Below, piece after piece: positions 7,099-16,937 of a stretch of 64,000 nt of DNA; positions within the stretch are counted from its first letter, which is position 1; each line of letters begins with the position of its first letter. The stretch covers positions 31,667 to 95,666 of the forward strand of contig JAPOXA010000062.1 in assembly GCA_026707325.1 (NCBI GenBank), written 5' to 3'. The stretch comes from Acidobacteriota bacterium. GTDB lineage: Bacteria > Acidobacteriota > Thermoanaerobaculia > Multivoradales > Multivoraceae. A program made the position numbers and the translations under genes. The notes beneath the pieces are model-generated. The model was not told the DNA's origin and did no database searches. It saw only the letters and a list, made by a program, of their open reading frames with translations.

Positions 7099-9455
7099 AA
7101 CGCTTCGCTCTGGCCGCCGGTGATGTCGAAGAAAGCGCCGACGCTCTTCAGCGTCACGAGCAGGCGGTACTGGGTGTCGCGGCGGAGCGCGGTGCGGAAA
7201 TCGGCGATCTCGAACCGCAGACCGTAGCAGCAGGCCCTGAAGTCGACCACGTGACGCTGGATCTGGATGAGCTTCTGCTCGATGTCGTAGCTCACCATGC
7301 TGTTCACCCGCAGCTTGCCCGGGATCAGGTCGAGGCCGGTCGAGACCTGCGCGTGGTGGCGCCGCGTCCGATCGAGTTCCGGGTTGCGCCGGACCGCCCA
7401 GCGCAGGCCGACCGAACCCGTCCGGCCGATACCGAGGCTGCCCGAGATGGCTGTAGAGGAGACCTGCGAGAACAGGGTGTCGTAGAGCGCGTCGAAGCGG
7501 ACCCCGGTGCGCCGCGACGGATTGAAGCGCAGCAGGGCGCCGACCGGACCGTTCTGGCTGGTCAACGACCGGTCGAGGGAGCGCAGCAGCGGTTGGTCGG
7601 CGTCGAGCGACACGTCCCGGAAGAACTGGACCGACAGGATCTCGAAGGCGCCCCCGGCGGCGGGATCGGCCGGTTTGGCGAGGAGCCGGTTGAACAGACT
7701 GATGCGGGCGACGTTGCGGCCGCGGAGGTTGTCGATCTCGTCGAAGAGCGGAATGCGGAAGCGTTCATCGTAGTCCTGGAAGTAGCCGTAGGCGATTCGG
7801 GGTTCGATGACGTGCTTGAGTCTCGAGAAGCGCCCTTCCTCGCCCAGTTCGAAGATGCGCGAAAAGCCGGGGCCGACGATCTCGGCGCGCGCCGTCGGCA
7901 CCACGCGCATCAGATCTTCTCCCCGAAAGTCCGTGGTCGTCATCGTCGCCCGCCGTTCCTCGGCGCTGATCAGGCTGTCTTCGTACCAGGTCAGGTGACC
8001 GCCCGCGGTAAGCGACAGCGAGAACCAGCTCGCCAGCGGAATCGGAACGCTGATCTCCGGCTCGAGATGGCCGCGCCCGTAGCGGGCGATCCGTCGCGCC
8101 GACCTGTTCGTGTCGAGGTAGTGCAGCGAACTCTTCACCTGGAAGTAGAGCGGCGACTTTCCGAGGCGCGTGGAGCGCAGCTTGTACTCGATCTCGGGCA
8201 GCTGGCGCAGTTGAATCTCGCGGCTGGCCGAGATGAAGGTCTTGCGCTGGTCGAGCTGGACGTTGAGCGACTGGTTGCCCCAGTTTCGCGAGACGAAGGC
8301 CGTCGAGTAGAGCTGGCGCAGGCTGTTGCGGTCGACCCGGCGTTCGAAGTCGCGGAAGAACTCGAAGTCGGACACGTCCTCGAAGCGGATGACGCCGCGG
8401 AATCCTCCGGGCAGGTCGCGCGACTGGTGGTTCCAGCGCATGCGCCAGCGACGCTCGCCGCGCTCCGTGTCGTCGATCAGGTAGCCGTCGAACTCGCCTG
8501 CCGTCCCCTCACTGGGCCGGTAGCGGAACTCCGTGCCGAGCCCCCAGAAGGCCTCGGTGGAGAAGGCCTGATTGCCGTTGCTCGGCGCTCCGGCGTAGAG
8601 GTCCGCGTTGAAGGTGGCGTCGTAGCTCCTGTTGATCGCCCAGTAGTAGGCGAGACCGAGCGACGGGCCGCGCCTGGTGGAAAAGCCCGGCTTCGGCGTC
8701 AGGAAGCCGCTCACTCTGGAACTCTGGACCGGCCACAGCATGTACGGCAGATAGACGAGCGGCACCTTCCTGGTCCGGAAGGAGACGCCGCGGGTCTTCG
8801 CGTAGCCGTTGGCGTTCACGTCGACCCGTTTCGCGCGGAAGCTCCAGTCCGGCGCCCGGCCGTCGTCCTCGACTTCGCAGGCGGTGAACTGGGCGTCGAG
8901 GATGGTGAACCGGTCCTCGCTCAGCATGTGGACCGCCGCGCCGGTGAAGAAGAGGTCGGCGCCGATGTTCCCGTCCGCGTCGAAGATCGAGGCCGTTTCG
9001 GCCGCCACGTCGAACTCGAGTCGCGAACCCCGCAACACTTCGTTGCCTCGCATCAGAACGACCGGCCCCTCGGCCTCGAAGCGTTCGTTCGCGTGGTCGT
9101 ACACCGCCCGGTCGCCCGAGACCTGGGAATCGCGGAGCCGGATCCAGAATCCGTTCGACAGTGTGTGTTGCTCCTCGAACGTGCCTTCCATGGCGCCGGC
9201 CCAACCTTCCACGTGTCCAGGGCCGGACTCGTCCTCGACCGCGAAGCTGAAGGAGGTGGCGCCGGGGGGCGGCGGCGGGCCGGTATCGGCGGGTTCTTCC
9301 TCCACGGCTTCTGCTCCGTCGGGGGCGGGTTCTTCGACCGCGGCCGTAGCGTCTTCGGGGGTCGCCTGGGCGGTTTCAGGCTCCTGAGCCACGGCGGCGG
9401 CCGTGATGGTCAGAGCCAGCAACAGGGCGGCGACCGGTTGGTCAGCGCTAGACAT
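7095..9455 (-). CDS. lptD: LPS-assembly protein LptD
   Basis: A 786-residue outer-membrane beta-barrel that inserts lipopolysaccharide into the outer leaflet. It starts with a signal peptide (MSSADQPVAALLLALTITAA, cleavage near AVAQE) and an acidic Pro/Glu-rich spacer to about residue 80. An OstA/LptA-like periplasmic domain follows (about 85-230; 'AVYDHANERFEAEGPVVLMR', 'DAQFTACEVEDD'), and then a long barrel ('VPLVYLPYMLWPV', 'SGFLTPKPGFSTRRGPSLG'). Only a few cysteines are visible, so the two disulfides known in E. coli may not be conserved. It heads the operon with rmlD and the epimerase and diverges from ruvX. Confidence 0.9.
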   Translation of the reverse strand: MSSADQPVAALLLALTITAAAVAQEPETAQATPEDATAAVEEPAPDGAEAVEEEPADTGPPPPPGATSFSFAVEDESGPGHVEGWAGAMEGTFEEQHTLSNGFWIRLRDSQVSGDRAVYDHANERFEAEGPVVLMRGNEVLRGSRLEFDVAAETASIFDADGNIGADLFFTGAAVHMLSEDRFTILDAQFTACEVEDDGRAPDWSFRAKRVDVNANGYAKTRGVSFRTRKVPLVYLPYMLWPVQSSRVSGFLTPKPGFSTRRGPSLGLAYYWAINRSYDATFNADLYAGAPSNGNQAFSTEAFWGLGTEFRYRPSEGTAGEFDGYLIDDTERGERRWRMRWNHQSRDLPGGFRGVIRFEDVSDFEFFRDFERRVDRNSLRQLYSTAFVSRNWGNQSLNVQLDQRKTFISASREIQLRQLPEIEYKLRSTRLGKSPLYFQVKSSLHYLDTNRSARRIARYGRGHLEPEISVPIPLASWFSLSLTAGGHLTWYEDSLISAEERRATMTTTDFRGEDLMRVVPTARAEIVGPGFSRIFELGEEGRFSRLKHVIEPRIAYGYFQDYDERFRIPLFDEIDNLRGRNVARISLFNRLLAKPADPAAGGAFEILSVQFFRDVSLDADQPLLRSLDRSLTSQNGPVGALLRFNPSRRTGVRFDALYDTLFSQVSSTAISGSLGIGRTGSVGLRWAVRRNPELDRTRRHHAQVSTGLDLIPGKLRVNSMVSYDIEQKLIQIQRHVVDFRACCYGLRFEIADFRTALRRDTQYRLLVTLKSVGAFFDITGGQSEAL

Positions 9456-9570
9456 CTCGGCTATGGACCACCGTCAGGATCGTGATGACGGCTCTGCCAT
9501 CCGGGACGCCCTGTGCATGGTGGTCATGGTAGCAATCGCCGGGCCAACTCCGGACATCGGTCCCGGTCGG

Positions 9571-9599
9571 TTGACAGTCCCGCTGGCCCGTTTCAGAGT
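9571..9599 (+). promoter_or_regulatory. Candidate promoter for ruvX-mltG, possibly giving a leaderless mRNA
   Basis: A perfect TTGACA -35 box (9571-9576) is followed after 17 bases by CAGAGT (9594-9599), a weak -10. Transcription would start close to 9606-9609, at or just before the ruvX GTG at 9609, and no Shine-Dalgarno sequence fits in between. It lies in the region shared with divergent lptD. Confidence 0.5.
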
Positions 9600-9608
9600 G
9601 ATCGCACT

Positions 9609-10018
9609 GTGCGTCTTCTCGGCATCGACCTCGGCGAGAAGCGGGTCGGTGTGGCGACGGGGGATTCGCGGATCGGCGTCGTGGTGCCGCACTCGACGAT
9701 CCGGCGTCGGAACGACCGGCAGGTGATCGCCGAACTGGCCGTCCTGGCCGCCGAGTCGGAGTCGGAGGTGCTGGTGGTCGGCGAGCCGAGGCGCCTGGAC
9801 GGTTCCGTGGGACCGGCGGTCGAACGCGCCCGTGCCTTTGCGCGCAAGCTCGGCGAGGCCTGCGATCTGCCGGTGCGGACGGTGAACGAGTCCCTGACCT
9901 CGGTGGAGGCGGAGCGCCGGCTGCGGGCGGCCGGGGTCGATCCGCGCCGGCACCCGGAACGGGTCGACGCGGTGGCGGCGCAGATCCTCCTCGAGGAGGA
10001 GCTCGGCCGGGAGACCGG

Positions 10019-10022
<4 letters not shown>
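9609..10022 (+). CDS. ruvX: YqgF/RuvX-family Holliday junction resolvase homologue
   Basis: A 137-residue RNase H-fold protein, thought to process 16S rRNA ends (YqgF in E. coli) and proposed as a junction resolvase. The GTG at 9609 is chosen because the family always begins RxLGIDLGEKRVGVA immediately after the start. Visible motifs are the first catalytic Asp in 'LLGIDLGEKRVGVATG', 'VVGEPRRLDGS' near 58, 'VNESLTSVEAERRL' near 96 and the last Asp in 'VDAVAAQILLEEEL' near 121. Length is normal. The stop overlaps the mltG start (ATGA), a common pairing in bacteria. Confidence 0.9.
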
Positions 10023-11083
<1,061 letters not shown>

Positions 11084-11187
11084 GCGGGTCGCTGACCTGG
11101 ACGGGCGCACTCCGCCAGAGTTCGGGAGCCACGCCTCCCTTCTGGCCGGCACAACCTGGGCGTCCACCGGGCTAAGCTCCATGCCCG

Positions 11188-11598
11188 ATGCACCTGCCTA
11201 CGCTCAACGCCATCCTGAACGCCACGGCGGCGACGTTGCTGGTCATCGGCTACGTGCTGATCCGCCGCGGCAACAGGGAGCGGCACAAGCAGGTCATGCT
11301 GTCGGCGCTCGGATGCTCGGCGGCGTTCCTGATCTCCTATCTCTACTACCACTACCAGGTCGGCTCGGTTCACTTCGAGGGCGAGGGGACCGTGCGGACC
11401 GTCTATCTGGGCATTCTGCTGACCCATACGGTGCTGGCGGCCGCGGTGCCGTTTCTGGCGATCATCACCGTCGTCCTTGGTCTTCGGGGCCGGTTCGAGC
11501 GGCACAGGAAGATCGCCCGCGTGACGCTGCCGATCTGGCTCTACGTGTCGGTGACCGGGGTGGTCGTGTACTGGATGCTGTATCGCATGTCGTGGTGA
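11188..11598 (+). CDS. DUF420 family integral membrane protein
   Basis: A 136-residue protein with four predicted transmembrane helices. It matches the DUF420 (YozB) pattern closely: 'LPTLNAILNATAATLLVIGY', 'RRGNRERHKQVML', 'SYLYYHYQVGSV', 'GILLTHTVLAAAVPFLAI' and 'PIWLYVSVTGVVVYWMLY'. Conserved histidines lie in the helices. Members are often found near heme-copper oxidase or cytochrome genes, but none is seen here. The biochemical role is unknown. TAAGCT at 11173-11178 lies nine bases before the ATG and could be a -10 element. The gene overlaps the VWA protein downstream by GTGA. Confidence 0.85.
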   Translation: MHLPTLNAILNATAATLLVIGYVLIRRGNRERHKQVMLSALGCSAAFLISYLYYHYQVGSVHFEGEGTVRTVYLGILLTHTVLAAAVPFLAIITVVLGLRGRFERHRKIARVTLPIWLYVSVTGVVVYWMLYRMSW

Positions 11599-14126
11599 CG
11601 TCGGCGGCAAACCGTGTGCGCGCCGTCGGCGTGCTGCTTCTGGCGGCGGGCCTGCTGGCGGCGCTTGCCGCCGCCCAGGAACCCGAGTGGCGGCTCGCCG
11701 AGTGGACCAGCGATGAGCGGGAGTTCTTCCTCGACGGGCCCCAGTTCCTGCTCGCGCCGGCGGAACTGGAGCGAGTGCGGAATCTGGATCCCTTGTCCCG
11801 ACTGGAGTACATCGACACCTTCCTGGACCGCGGCAGGGTGGCCGAGGCGGTCGAGCACCGGCGGCAGCGGGTGCGCATGGCCGGTCTGCCCTTCTTCGAT
11901 GTCCGGGCCCGGTTGCTGTTCCTCCACGGCGAGCCGGACGCGATCGACCCGGTCGACTGCGACCAGACGTTCCGGCCGCTCCAGCTCTGGCGCTACGGGC
12001 CGGAGGACGGCGAGCACACGAACCTCGTCATCTACCAGCCGAAGCCGGCCGAGGTCTTCCGGCTGTGGTTGCCGGAGGACACGAAGCGTGCCCTCTACAT
12101 GCCGGAGATGGAGTACTTCCTCGAACAGTACGAGGAACTCCGCGGCCTGCTCCGGGCCCGCCGCTTCGATCTGCAGGTCTGCGAGAAGGCACGCCGGGTC
12201 GACGAGATCACGGGTATCCGCGGCCTGTTCGGCTTCCGCCGCGACCGTCGCAGCGACGACGACTTCCTGGCCTGGGTGGCGCCGCCCGCGGATGTCGAGG
12301 CGTGGGCGGGAGAGGCAGCAGCCGACGTCGTGCCCGGGCCGGCGCCGCTGGAACTGGAGGATCCGATCCTCACCTTTCCGGAGCAGCGCGGGCAGCGGAT
12401 CCTCACGCGGATTCTCCTCTCGCTGCCCCCGGGCGCTCCGGTCGAGCCCTTCGTCGACGACGCCGGCAGGCAGCAGACGCGGATCAACGTGGAGGGCATG
12501 GTCGAACTGCCGGGCCGGGTCTTCGACACCTTCAAGATGCGGTTCGTCGGCGGCGCGCCGGAACCGGACCGCTCTCTGGCGCTGCCGGTCGAGCAGCTCT
12601 TCCGGCCGGGTTCGGTCCTCCTGCTCCGGCTCCTCGTCCGTGACGAGGTCGGCGGCGCGGCCGCGTTCGCCTCGGTACCGGTCGAGGTGCCGCTGCGGCC
12701 CGAGGCGGTTCCCGTCGAACCCGAAGATCAGTTGCGGCTGGTCATGGCGACCGAGGACCTGCCGGAGACCGTGCTCGACGCGCGGAACGCGATCATGCTG
12801 GTGCCGCCCGAGAGCGAGGTGGTGCTCGGTCTCTGGCGGGCCGATACCTTGATCACGGGCGAGGACATCGTCGCCGTGCGCTTTCTGGTCGACGGCAGGG
12901 TCCAGGTGACCCGCCGCCGGCCGCCGTTCACCGCCGAGGTCCGGCTGGCCAAGTACCCGGAAGAGCAGGTGGTCCGGGTCGAGGGCCTGAACGCGGAGCG
13001 CGAGGTCGTGGACGCCGACGAGATCGTGCTGAACCAGCAGCGGGGCGAGCTCCGCGTGACGATCAACGAGCCGCGCCGGGGCGCCCGCGTCTCGGGCAAG
13101 GTGGAGGCGTCGGCGACGGTCGTCGTGCCCGAGGAGCGCATCGTCGAGGAGGTCGAGTTCAGCGTCGGCGGGGAGGTTCAGACCGTCCTGAGCCAGGCGC
13201 CCTGGCGGGCCGAGGTCGAAGTGCCCCCCGGCGCGGGCGAGCAGGATCTCGTCTATCTGACGGTCGCGGCGACGCTCGACGACGGAAGCCGCGCCGAGGA
13301 CGTCCGCTTCCTGAACGCGCCCGCCTTCACCGAGTCTCTGGAGGTCGATCTCGTCGAGCTCTACACCACGGTGGTGGACGGTCAGAACCGGCCGGTGACC
13401 AGTCTGGCCGAGAGCGACTTCACCGTCTTCGAGGACAAGCGGCGGCAGGAACTCGCGAAGTTCGAGCTGGTCGAGGACCTGCCGCTCACCCTGGGGGTGG
13501 TGATCGACACCTCGGGCTCGATGGAGACGTCGCTGGGCGAGGCACGGCGGACCGCCTCGCAGTTCCTGACGAACATGATCACGCCGCGCGACCGATCCTT
13601 CGCCGTGGCGTTCGCCTCGCGGCCCGCGCTGTTGATCGGCCGGACCTCGGACGTCAGCGCGGTGGCCTCGGTGATCCAGAGACTGCGGGCCGCGGGCGCC
13701 ACGGCCCTGCACGACGCGGTGATCACCAGCCTCTACTACTTTCGGGGCGTCCGGGGCCGCCGGGCGCTCGTGCTGCTGTCGGACGGGGAGGACACGTCGA
13801 GCACGGTCGAGTTCCGGGACGTCGAAGAGTACGCGCGGCGCTCGGGCGTCGCGATCTACACGATCGGTCTCGGCGTCGGCCGCACCCAGATGATCCTGCG
13901 CAACAAGCTGAACGACCTCGCGAAGGCCACCGGAGGGCGCTCGTTCTTCATCTCCAAGGCCGAGGACCTCGCGCCGGTCTACGACGACATCGAACGCGAA
14001 CTGCGCTCCCAGTACCTGCTCGCCTACACCTCCGACCGCGGCGGCGAAAGTGACGAATACCGCGAGGTCGAAGTGCGGGTGAAGGGGCGCTTCAAGGCGC
14101 GGACGATCAGCGGCTACTACCCGTGA
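11595..14126 (+). CDS. Secreted von Willebrand factor A domain protein with GWxTD-like N-terminal region
   Basis: An 843-residue exported protein. The start chosen is the GTG overlapping the previous stop, which gives a clear signal peptide ('AVGVLLLAAGLLAALAAAQE'). Residues about 50-150 follow the spacing of the GWxTD domain ('LSRLEYIDTFLDR', 'VRARLLFLHGEPDAIDP') but lack the Trp-x-Thr-Asp itself. The middle is beta-rich, Ig-like in pattern. A VWA domain fills about residues 630-800, with the MIDAS motif DTSGS at 638-642 and 'VLLSDGEDTSS' near 728. Such proteins are frequent in Acidobacteriota; the ligand is unknown. It overlaps the next secreted protein by GTGA. Confidence 0.8.
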   Translation: MTSAANRVRAVGVLLLAAGLLAALAAAQEPEWRLAEWTSDEREFFLDGPQFLLAPAELERVRNLDPLSRLEYIDTFLDRGRVAEAVEHRRQRVRMAGLPFFDVRARLLFLHGEPDAIDPVDCDQTFRPLQLWRYGPEDGEHTNLVIYQPKPAEVFRLWLPEDTKRALYMPEMEYFLEQYEELRGLLRARRFDLQVCEKARRVDEITGIRGLFGFRRDRRSDDDFLAWVAPPADVEAWAGEAAADVVPGPAPLELEDPILTFPEQRGQRILTRILLSLPPGAPVEPFVDDAGRQQTRINVEGMVELPGRVFDTFKMRFVGGAPEPDRSLALPVEQLFRPGSVLLLRLLVRDEVGGAAAFASVPVEVPLRPEAVPVEPEDQLRLVMATEDLPETVLDARNAIMLVPPESEVVLGLWRADTLITGEDIVAVRFLVDGRVQVTRRRPPFTAEVRLAKYPEEQVVRVEGLNAEREVVDADEIVLNQQRGELRVTINEPRRGARVSGKVEASATVVVPEERIVEEVEFSVGGEVQTVLSQAPWRAEVEVPPGAGEQDLVYLTVAATLDDGSRAEDVRFLNAPAFTESLEVDLVELYTTVVDGQNRPVTSLAESDFTVFEDKRRQELAKFELVEDLPLTLGVVIDTSGSMETSLGEARRTASQFLTNMITPRDRSFAVAFASRPALLIGRTSDVSAVASVIQRLRAAGATALHDAVITSLYYFRGVRGRRALVLLSDGEDTSSTVEFRDVEEYARRSGVAIYTIGLGVGRTQMILRNKLNDLAKATGGRSFFISKAEDLAPVYDDIERELRSQYLLAYTSDRGGESDEYREVEVRVKGRFKARTISGYYP

Positions 14127-14794
14127 CCGGGGGCGCCGGCCGCCGGCGGTTCGCGCTCGCGCTGCTGCTCGCCGTCTCCGCGCCGGTCGCGGCCCAGGAG
14201 AAGGACGGCGTGCGGACGGTCTCGTTCGAGCGGCTGAACCGGGTCTACGAGCAGTTGATCGAGGACCTCTCCCTCATCCGGATCGGCCCGGCCGAGGTGG
14301 CCCTGCGCTCTCCCGAGCACTCCCTGACCGTCAGTCGCCACGCGGCGACGCTTGCCGCCGGCGACGCCGACGTCTTCGAGGCCGAGATCGAGCTGGACAT
14401 CTCCGGTTCGGGGCGGATCGCCGCGGACGTGGTCATCGGCAGCCTGGAGAGCCAGTTGACCCAGGAACTCGTCGTACCTGCCCAAACGCTCCGTCTGGAG
14501 GGTGCGATCTCCATCCGGCGCGGCGACGACGGCTACTGGATCCGCACGGAACGCATGCCGGCGACGACCCAGGTGCGGATCGAGAGCGAGCTCGGCACCC
14601 AGCTCTTCACGGTCTGCCGGCAGATGGCCCTGGTCCTGGTCAGTCTGGACTGCGAAGCGATCGAGCGCGCCGTCACCCTGATCAGCGTTCCGCTGCCCGA
14701 GGCGGGCGGCGAGTACCTGATCGCCCTGGAGGACACGACGCCGGAAGAAAGAGGGGAACTCGACCGGTTTCTGCTGCAGCACCGGACGCCCTGA
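14123..14794 (+). CDS. Secreted protein of unknown function
   Basis: A 223-residue protein from a GTG overlapping the VWA gene's stop. An Arg-rich start and 'FALALLLAVSAPVAAQ' form a signal peptide with probable cleavage after AAQ. The mature part alternates hydrophobic and polar residues ('AEIELDISGSGRIAADVVIG', 'AISIRRGDDGYWIRTERM') and looks beta-rich. Two cysteines (in 'LFTVCRQM' and 'SLDCEAI') could form a disulfide. I recognise no family. Coupling to the VWA protein suggests the two act together outside the inner membrane. A GC-rich hairpin (GGCCCC-G-GGGGCC, starting near 14802) follows the stop. Confidence 0.65.
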   Translation: MTGGAGRRRFALALLLAVSAPVAAQEKDGVRTVSFERLNRVYEQLIEDLSLIRIGPAEVALRSPEHSLTVSRHAATLAAGDADVFEAEIELDISGSGRIAADVVIGSLESQLTQELVVPAQTLRLEGAISIRRGDDGYWIRTERMPATTQVRIESELGTQLFTVCRQMALVLVSLDCEAIERAVTLISVPLPEAGGEYLIALEDTTPEERGELDRFLLQHRTP

Positions 14795-14830
14795 ACGGCC
14801 TGGCCCCGGGGGCCGCGTGAACCCCGGAGT

Positions 14831-14914
14831 TGGCGGGCACCCCTGGTGGCGTGTCCCCGCGCCACCAGCGCCACAGTCCGAGCGCCCGTCTTCGGGCGTT
14901 CGGATGTCATCCGG
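14831..14914. repeat. Structured intergenic repeat, copy A
   Basis: About 84 bp, roughly three-quarters identical to 36476-36558. It contains hairpin 1 (GGTGGCG ... CGCCACC), the invariant linker CACAGTCCG, and hairpin 2 (GCGCCCG-TCTT-CGGGCGT). The stem bases differ from copy B while pairing is kept. It sits just upstream of the gene at 14963, and a TAGGAT -10-like hexamer follows at 14915. Confidence 0.8.
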
Positions 14915-14962
14915 TAGGATTCGCGCCGCTCGGCCGCTACGGCCGACCAGGAGTTGAAACGC

Positions 14963-15511
14963 ATGGCAACCCGTCGGATGATCTCGCGCCTCTTCTACTT
15001 CACGATCGAAGACGAGGGCATCCTCGCCGAGTCGTTCGGGGGGCTGGATTCGGACACTTTCGCGATCGCCTACAAGGTCGAGGACACGGACGACGTCTTC
15101 GTCATGACCAGCGAGACGCGGGACGCGCTGGACCGTTCGGACGTGCCGTACAACCTGCTCGCCGAGGAGGACGGTTCGAAGATCGCCCTCTTCCACTCCC
15201 CGCTCTCGCGCGAGGAGCTGTCGGACTTCGAGGAACCGCTGAAGGCGCTGGCGCTGGCGTACCGGGCGATCGCCATGGCCTGCGTCGGCGTGAACGGCGA
15301 ATCGGATCTCGGCTTCGACCTGAGCGAGGGGATGCGCAACTACACGTACTTCACCGCGCCGGCCGGCCACACTTTCATCTGGCGGCTGTTCACCCACCGC
15401 GACGAGGCGCGCCAGTTCCTGGACAAGCTGACGATCGGCGACAAGAACGCCCTGGAGTGGGCCGAGGCGATCCCGATGGAGTCCATGGCCGAACTCACCG
15501 GCTTTCACTGA
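14963..15511 (+). CDS. Conserved-looking protein of unknown function
   Basis: A 182-residue soluble, acidic protein. The ATG at 14963 is preferred over the in-frame TTG at 14954 because AGGAG lies ten bases upstream. There is no signal peptide or membrane segment. The sequence alternates strands and helices ('RLFYFTIEDEGILAESFGG', 'DVFVMTSETRDALDRS', 'ALAYRAIAMACVGVNGESD', 'TFIWRLFTHRDEARQFLDKL') and reads like a folded globular protein, but I recognise no family. TAGGAT at 14915 is a possible -10 element right after repeat copy A. It is followed closely by xseA and might be co-transcribed with it. Confidence 0.65.
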   Translation: MATRRMISRLFYFTIEDEGILAESFGGLDSDTFAIAYKVEDTDDVFVMTSETRDALDRSDVPYNLLAEEDGSKIALFHSPLSREELSDFEEPLKALALAYRAIAMACVGVNGESDLGFDLSEGMRNYTYFTAPAGHTFIWRLFTHRDEARQFLDKLTIGDKNALEWAEAIPMESMAELTGFH

Positions 15512-15518
15512 GCCGCAG

Positions 15519-16937
15519 TTGAACCGCCTCGATTCCGAACTGCCGGCCGGCACCTACACCGTCTCCGAGTTCGCCTGGGAGATGAAGGGCCTGCTCGCCG
15601 ACGCGTACCCCTCGGTCTGGGTCGCCGGCGAAGTGCAGCGGCTGCGGTCGGCGGCCAGGGGCCAGCTCTACTTCGAGTTGATCGAGAAGGGCCGCGGCGA
15701 CCGGATCCGGGCGAAGCTCGACTGCGTGCTCTGGGCGGACGAGCGCGCCGTCACCGAGGCTGAACTGCGCGAGGCCGGAGTCGAACTGGCCGAGGGTGTC
15801 GTGCTGCGCTGCTGCGGCCGTCCCGAGTTCTGGCCCGGCGGCGGCCGGCTCCAGTTCACGGTCCGCGAGGTCGATCCGCTGTTCTCGCTCGGCGCGCTCG
15901 AGAAGCGGCGCCGGGAGACGCTCCGGGCGCTCGAAGCCGAGGGTCTGCTCGAGCGCAACAAGAAGCTGGCGCTGCCGCCGGCGCCCTTGGAGATCGGGCT
16001 CATCACGTCCGAGGGGAGCGCCGCCTACCACGACTTTCTCGACACGCTGGTCAACTCCGGCCTGGGCTTTCGCGTGTACCTCGTCCATTCGGCGGTCCAG
16101 GGAGCGGCGGCCGAGGCGGAGATCGACCGCGCCTTCGATCTGCTCGGCGCCTACGCGCGCGGCGGCCGCCGGCTCGATGCGATCGCCCTGATCCGGGGCG
16201 GCGGGTCGCGCTCCGATCTGGCCACGTTCGACAGTCGCCGGGTGGCGCGCGCGGTGGCCCGGTCGCCGGTGCCGACGATCTGCGGCATCGGCCACCAGAT
16301 CGACGTGTCGATCGCGGACGTTGTCGCCCACACCTCCTGCAAGACTCCGACGGAAGCGGCCGAGTTCCTGGCCGGCAGGGTCGGCGAGGCGGCGTACCGG
16401 GTGGAGGAGGCGGGCCGTGCTCTCGCGAGGCAGGCCACGGACCTCTTGCGCTCCGCACGGCAACGCGTCTCTTCCCTCCCGCCGCGGCTGGCGTCGCCGA
16501 GCCGTGCTCTGCTCAGGAACCGCGTCCGCGACTGCCGGGCCTTCCGGCGCGACCTGGGGCGGGCGGCCGGGAGAGCGCTGTCGGAGCGGACCGCCGAGTG
16601 CCGGCTGGCGGTGAACCGGGCGCGGACCGCCGCCCAGCGGCTCGTGGCGGCCGCCAGGAGGCAGGAGGAGGTTCGGCGCGACGGCCTGGTCCGCGGCGCG
16701 CTCAAGCCGGTTGGCCGGGCGGCCGAGCGAGTGGAGGCGCACGGCCGGCTGTGCGAGCAACTCTCGCCGGAGCGGACGCTCGCCCGCGGTTTCAGCATCA
16801 CCCGCCGCGCTGACGGCGGGCTCGTGCGGCAGGTGTCGGAGGTGGCGGCTGGCGACGAACTTCGTACGCGGCTCGCCGACGGCACGGTGGCGAGCACCGT
16901 CGACTCGCGCGCTACGGCTGGCAAGGAGACGGCATGA
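15519..16937 (+). CDS. xseA: Exodeoxyribonuclease VII large subunit
   Basis: A 472-residue catalytic subunit of exonuclease VII, which degrades single-stranded DNA from both ends. It starts with TTG seven bases after the preceding stop. An N-terminal OB-fold DNA-binding domain covers about 10-110 ('TVSEFAWEMKGLLADAYPSV', 'GEVQRL', 'GQLYFELIEKG'). The catalytic domain follows from about 145, with 'IGLITSEGSAAYHDF', 'ALIRGGGSRSDLATFD' and 'SPVPTICGIGHQIDVSIADV'. A long helical region binding the small subunits comes next, then 'LARGFSITRRADGGLV'. The stop overlaps xseB (ATGA), matching the subunit stoichiometry coupling common for this enzyme. Confidence 0.93.
   Translation: MNRLDSELPAGTYTVSEFAWEMKGLLADAYPSVWVAGEVQRLRSAARGQLYFELIEKGRGDRIRAKLDCVLWADERAVTEAELREAGVELAEGVVLRCCGRPEFWPGGGRLQFTVREVDPLFSLGALEKRRRETLRALEAEGLLERNKKLALPPAPLEIGLITSEGSAAYHDFLDTLVNSGLGFRVYLVHSAVQGAAAEAEIDRAFDLLGAYARGGRRLDAIALIRGGGSRSDLATFDSRRVARAVARSPVPTICGIGHQIDVSIADVVAHTSCKTPTEAAEFLAGRVGEAAYRVEEAGRALARQATDLLRSARQRVSSLPPRLASPSRALLRNRVRDCRAFRRDLGRAAGRALSERTAECRLAVNRARTAAQRLVAAARRQEEVRRDGLVRGALKPVGRAAERVEAHGRLCEQLSPERTLARGFSITRRADGGLVRQVSEVAAGDELRTRLADGTVASTVDSRATAGKETA

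Noticed and set aside
7251..9485. Open frame of 744 codons on + opposite lptD
   Set aside because: Antisense shadow of a GC-rich gene; no domain and no start signals.
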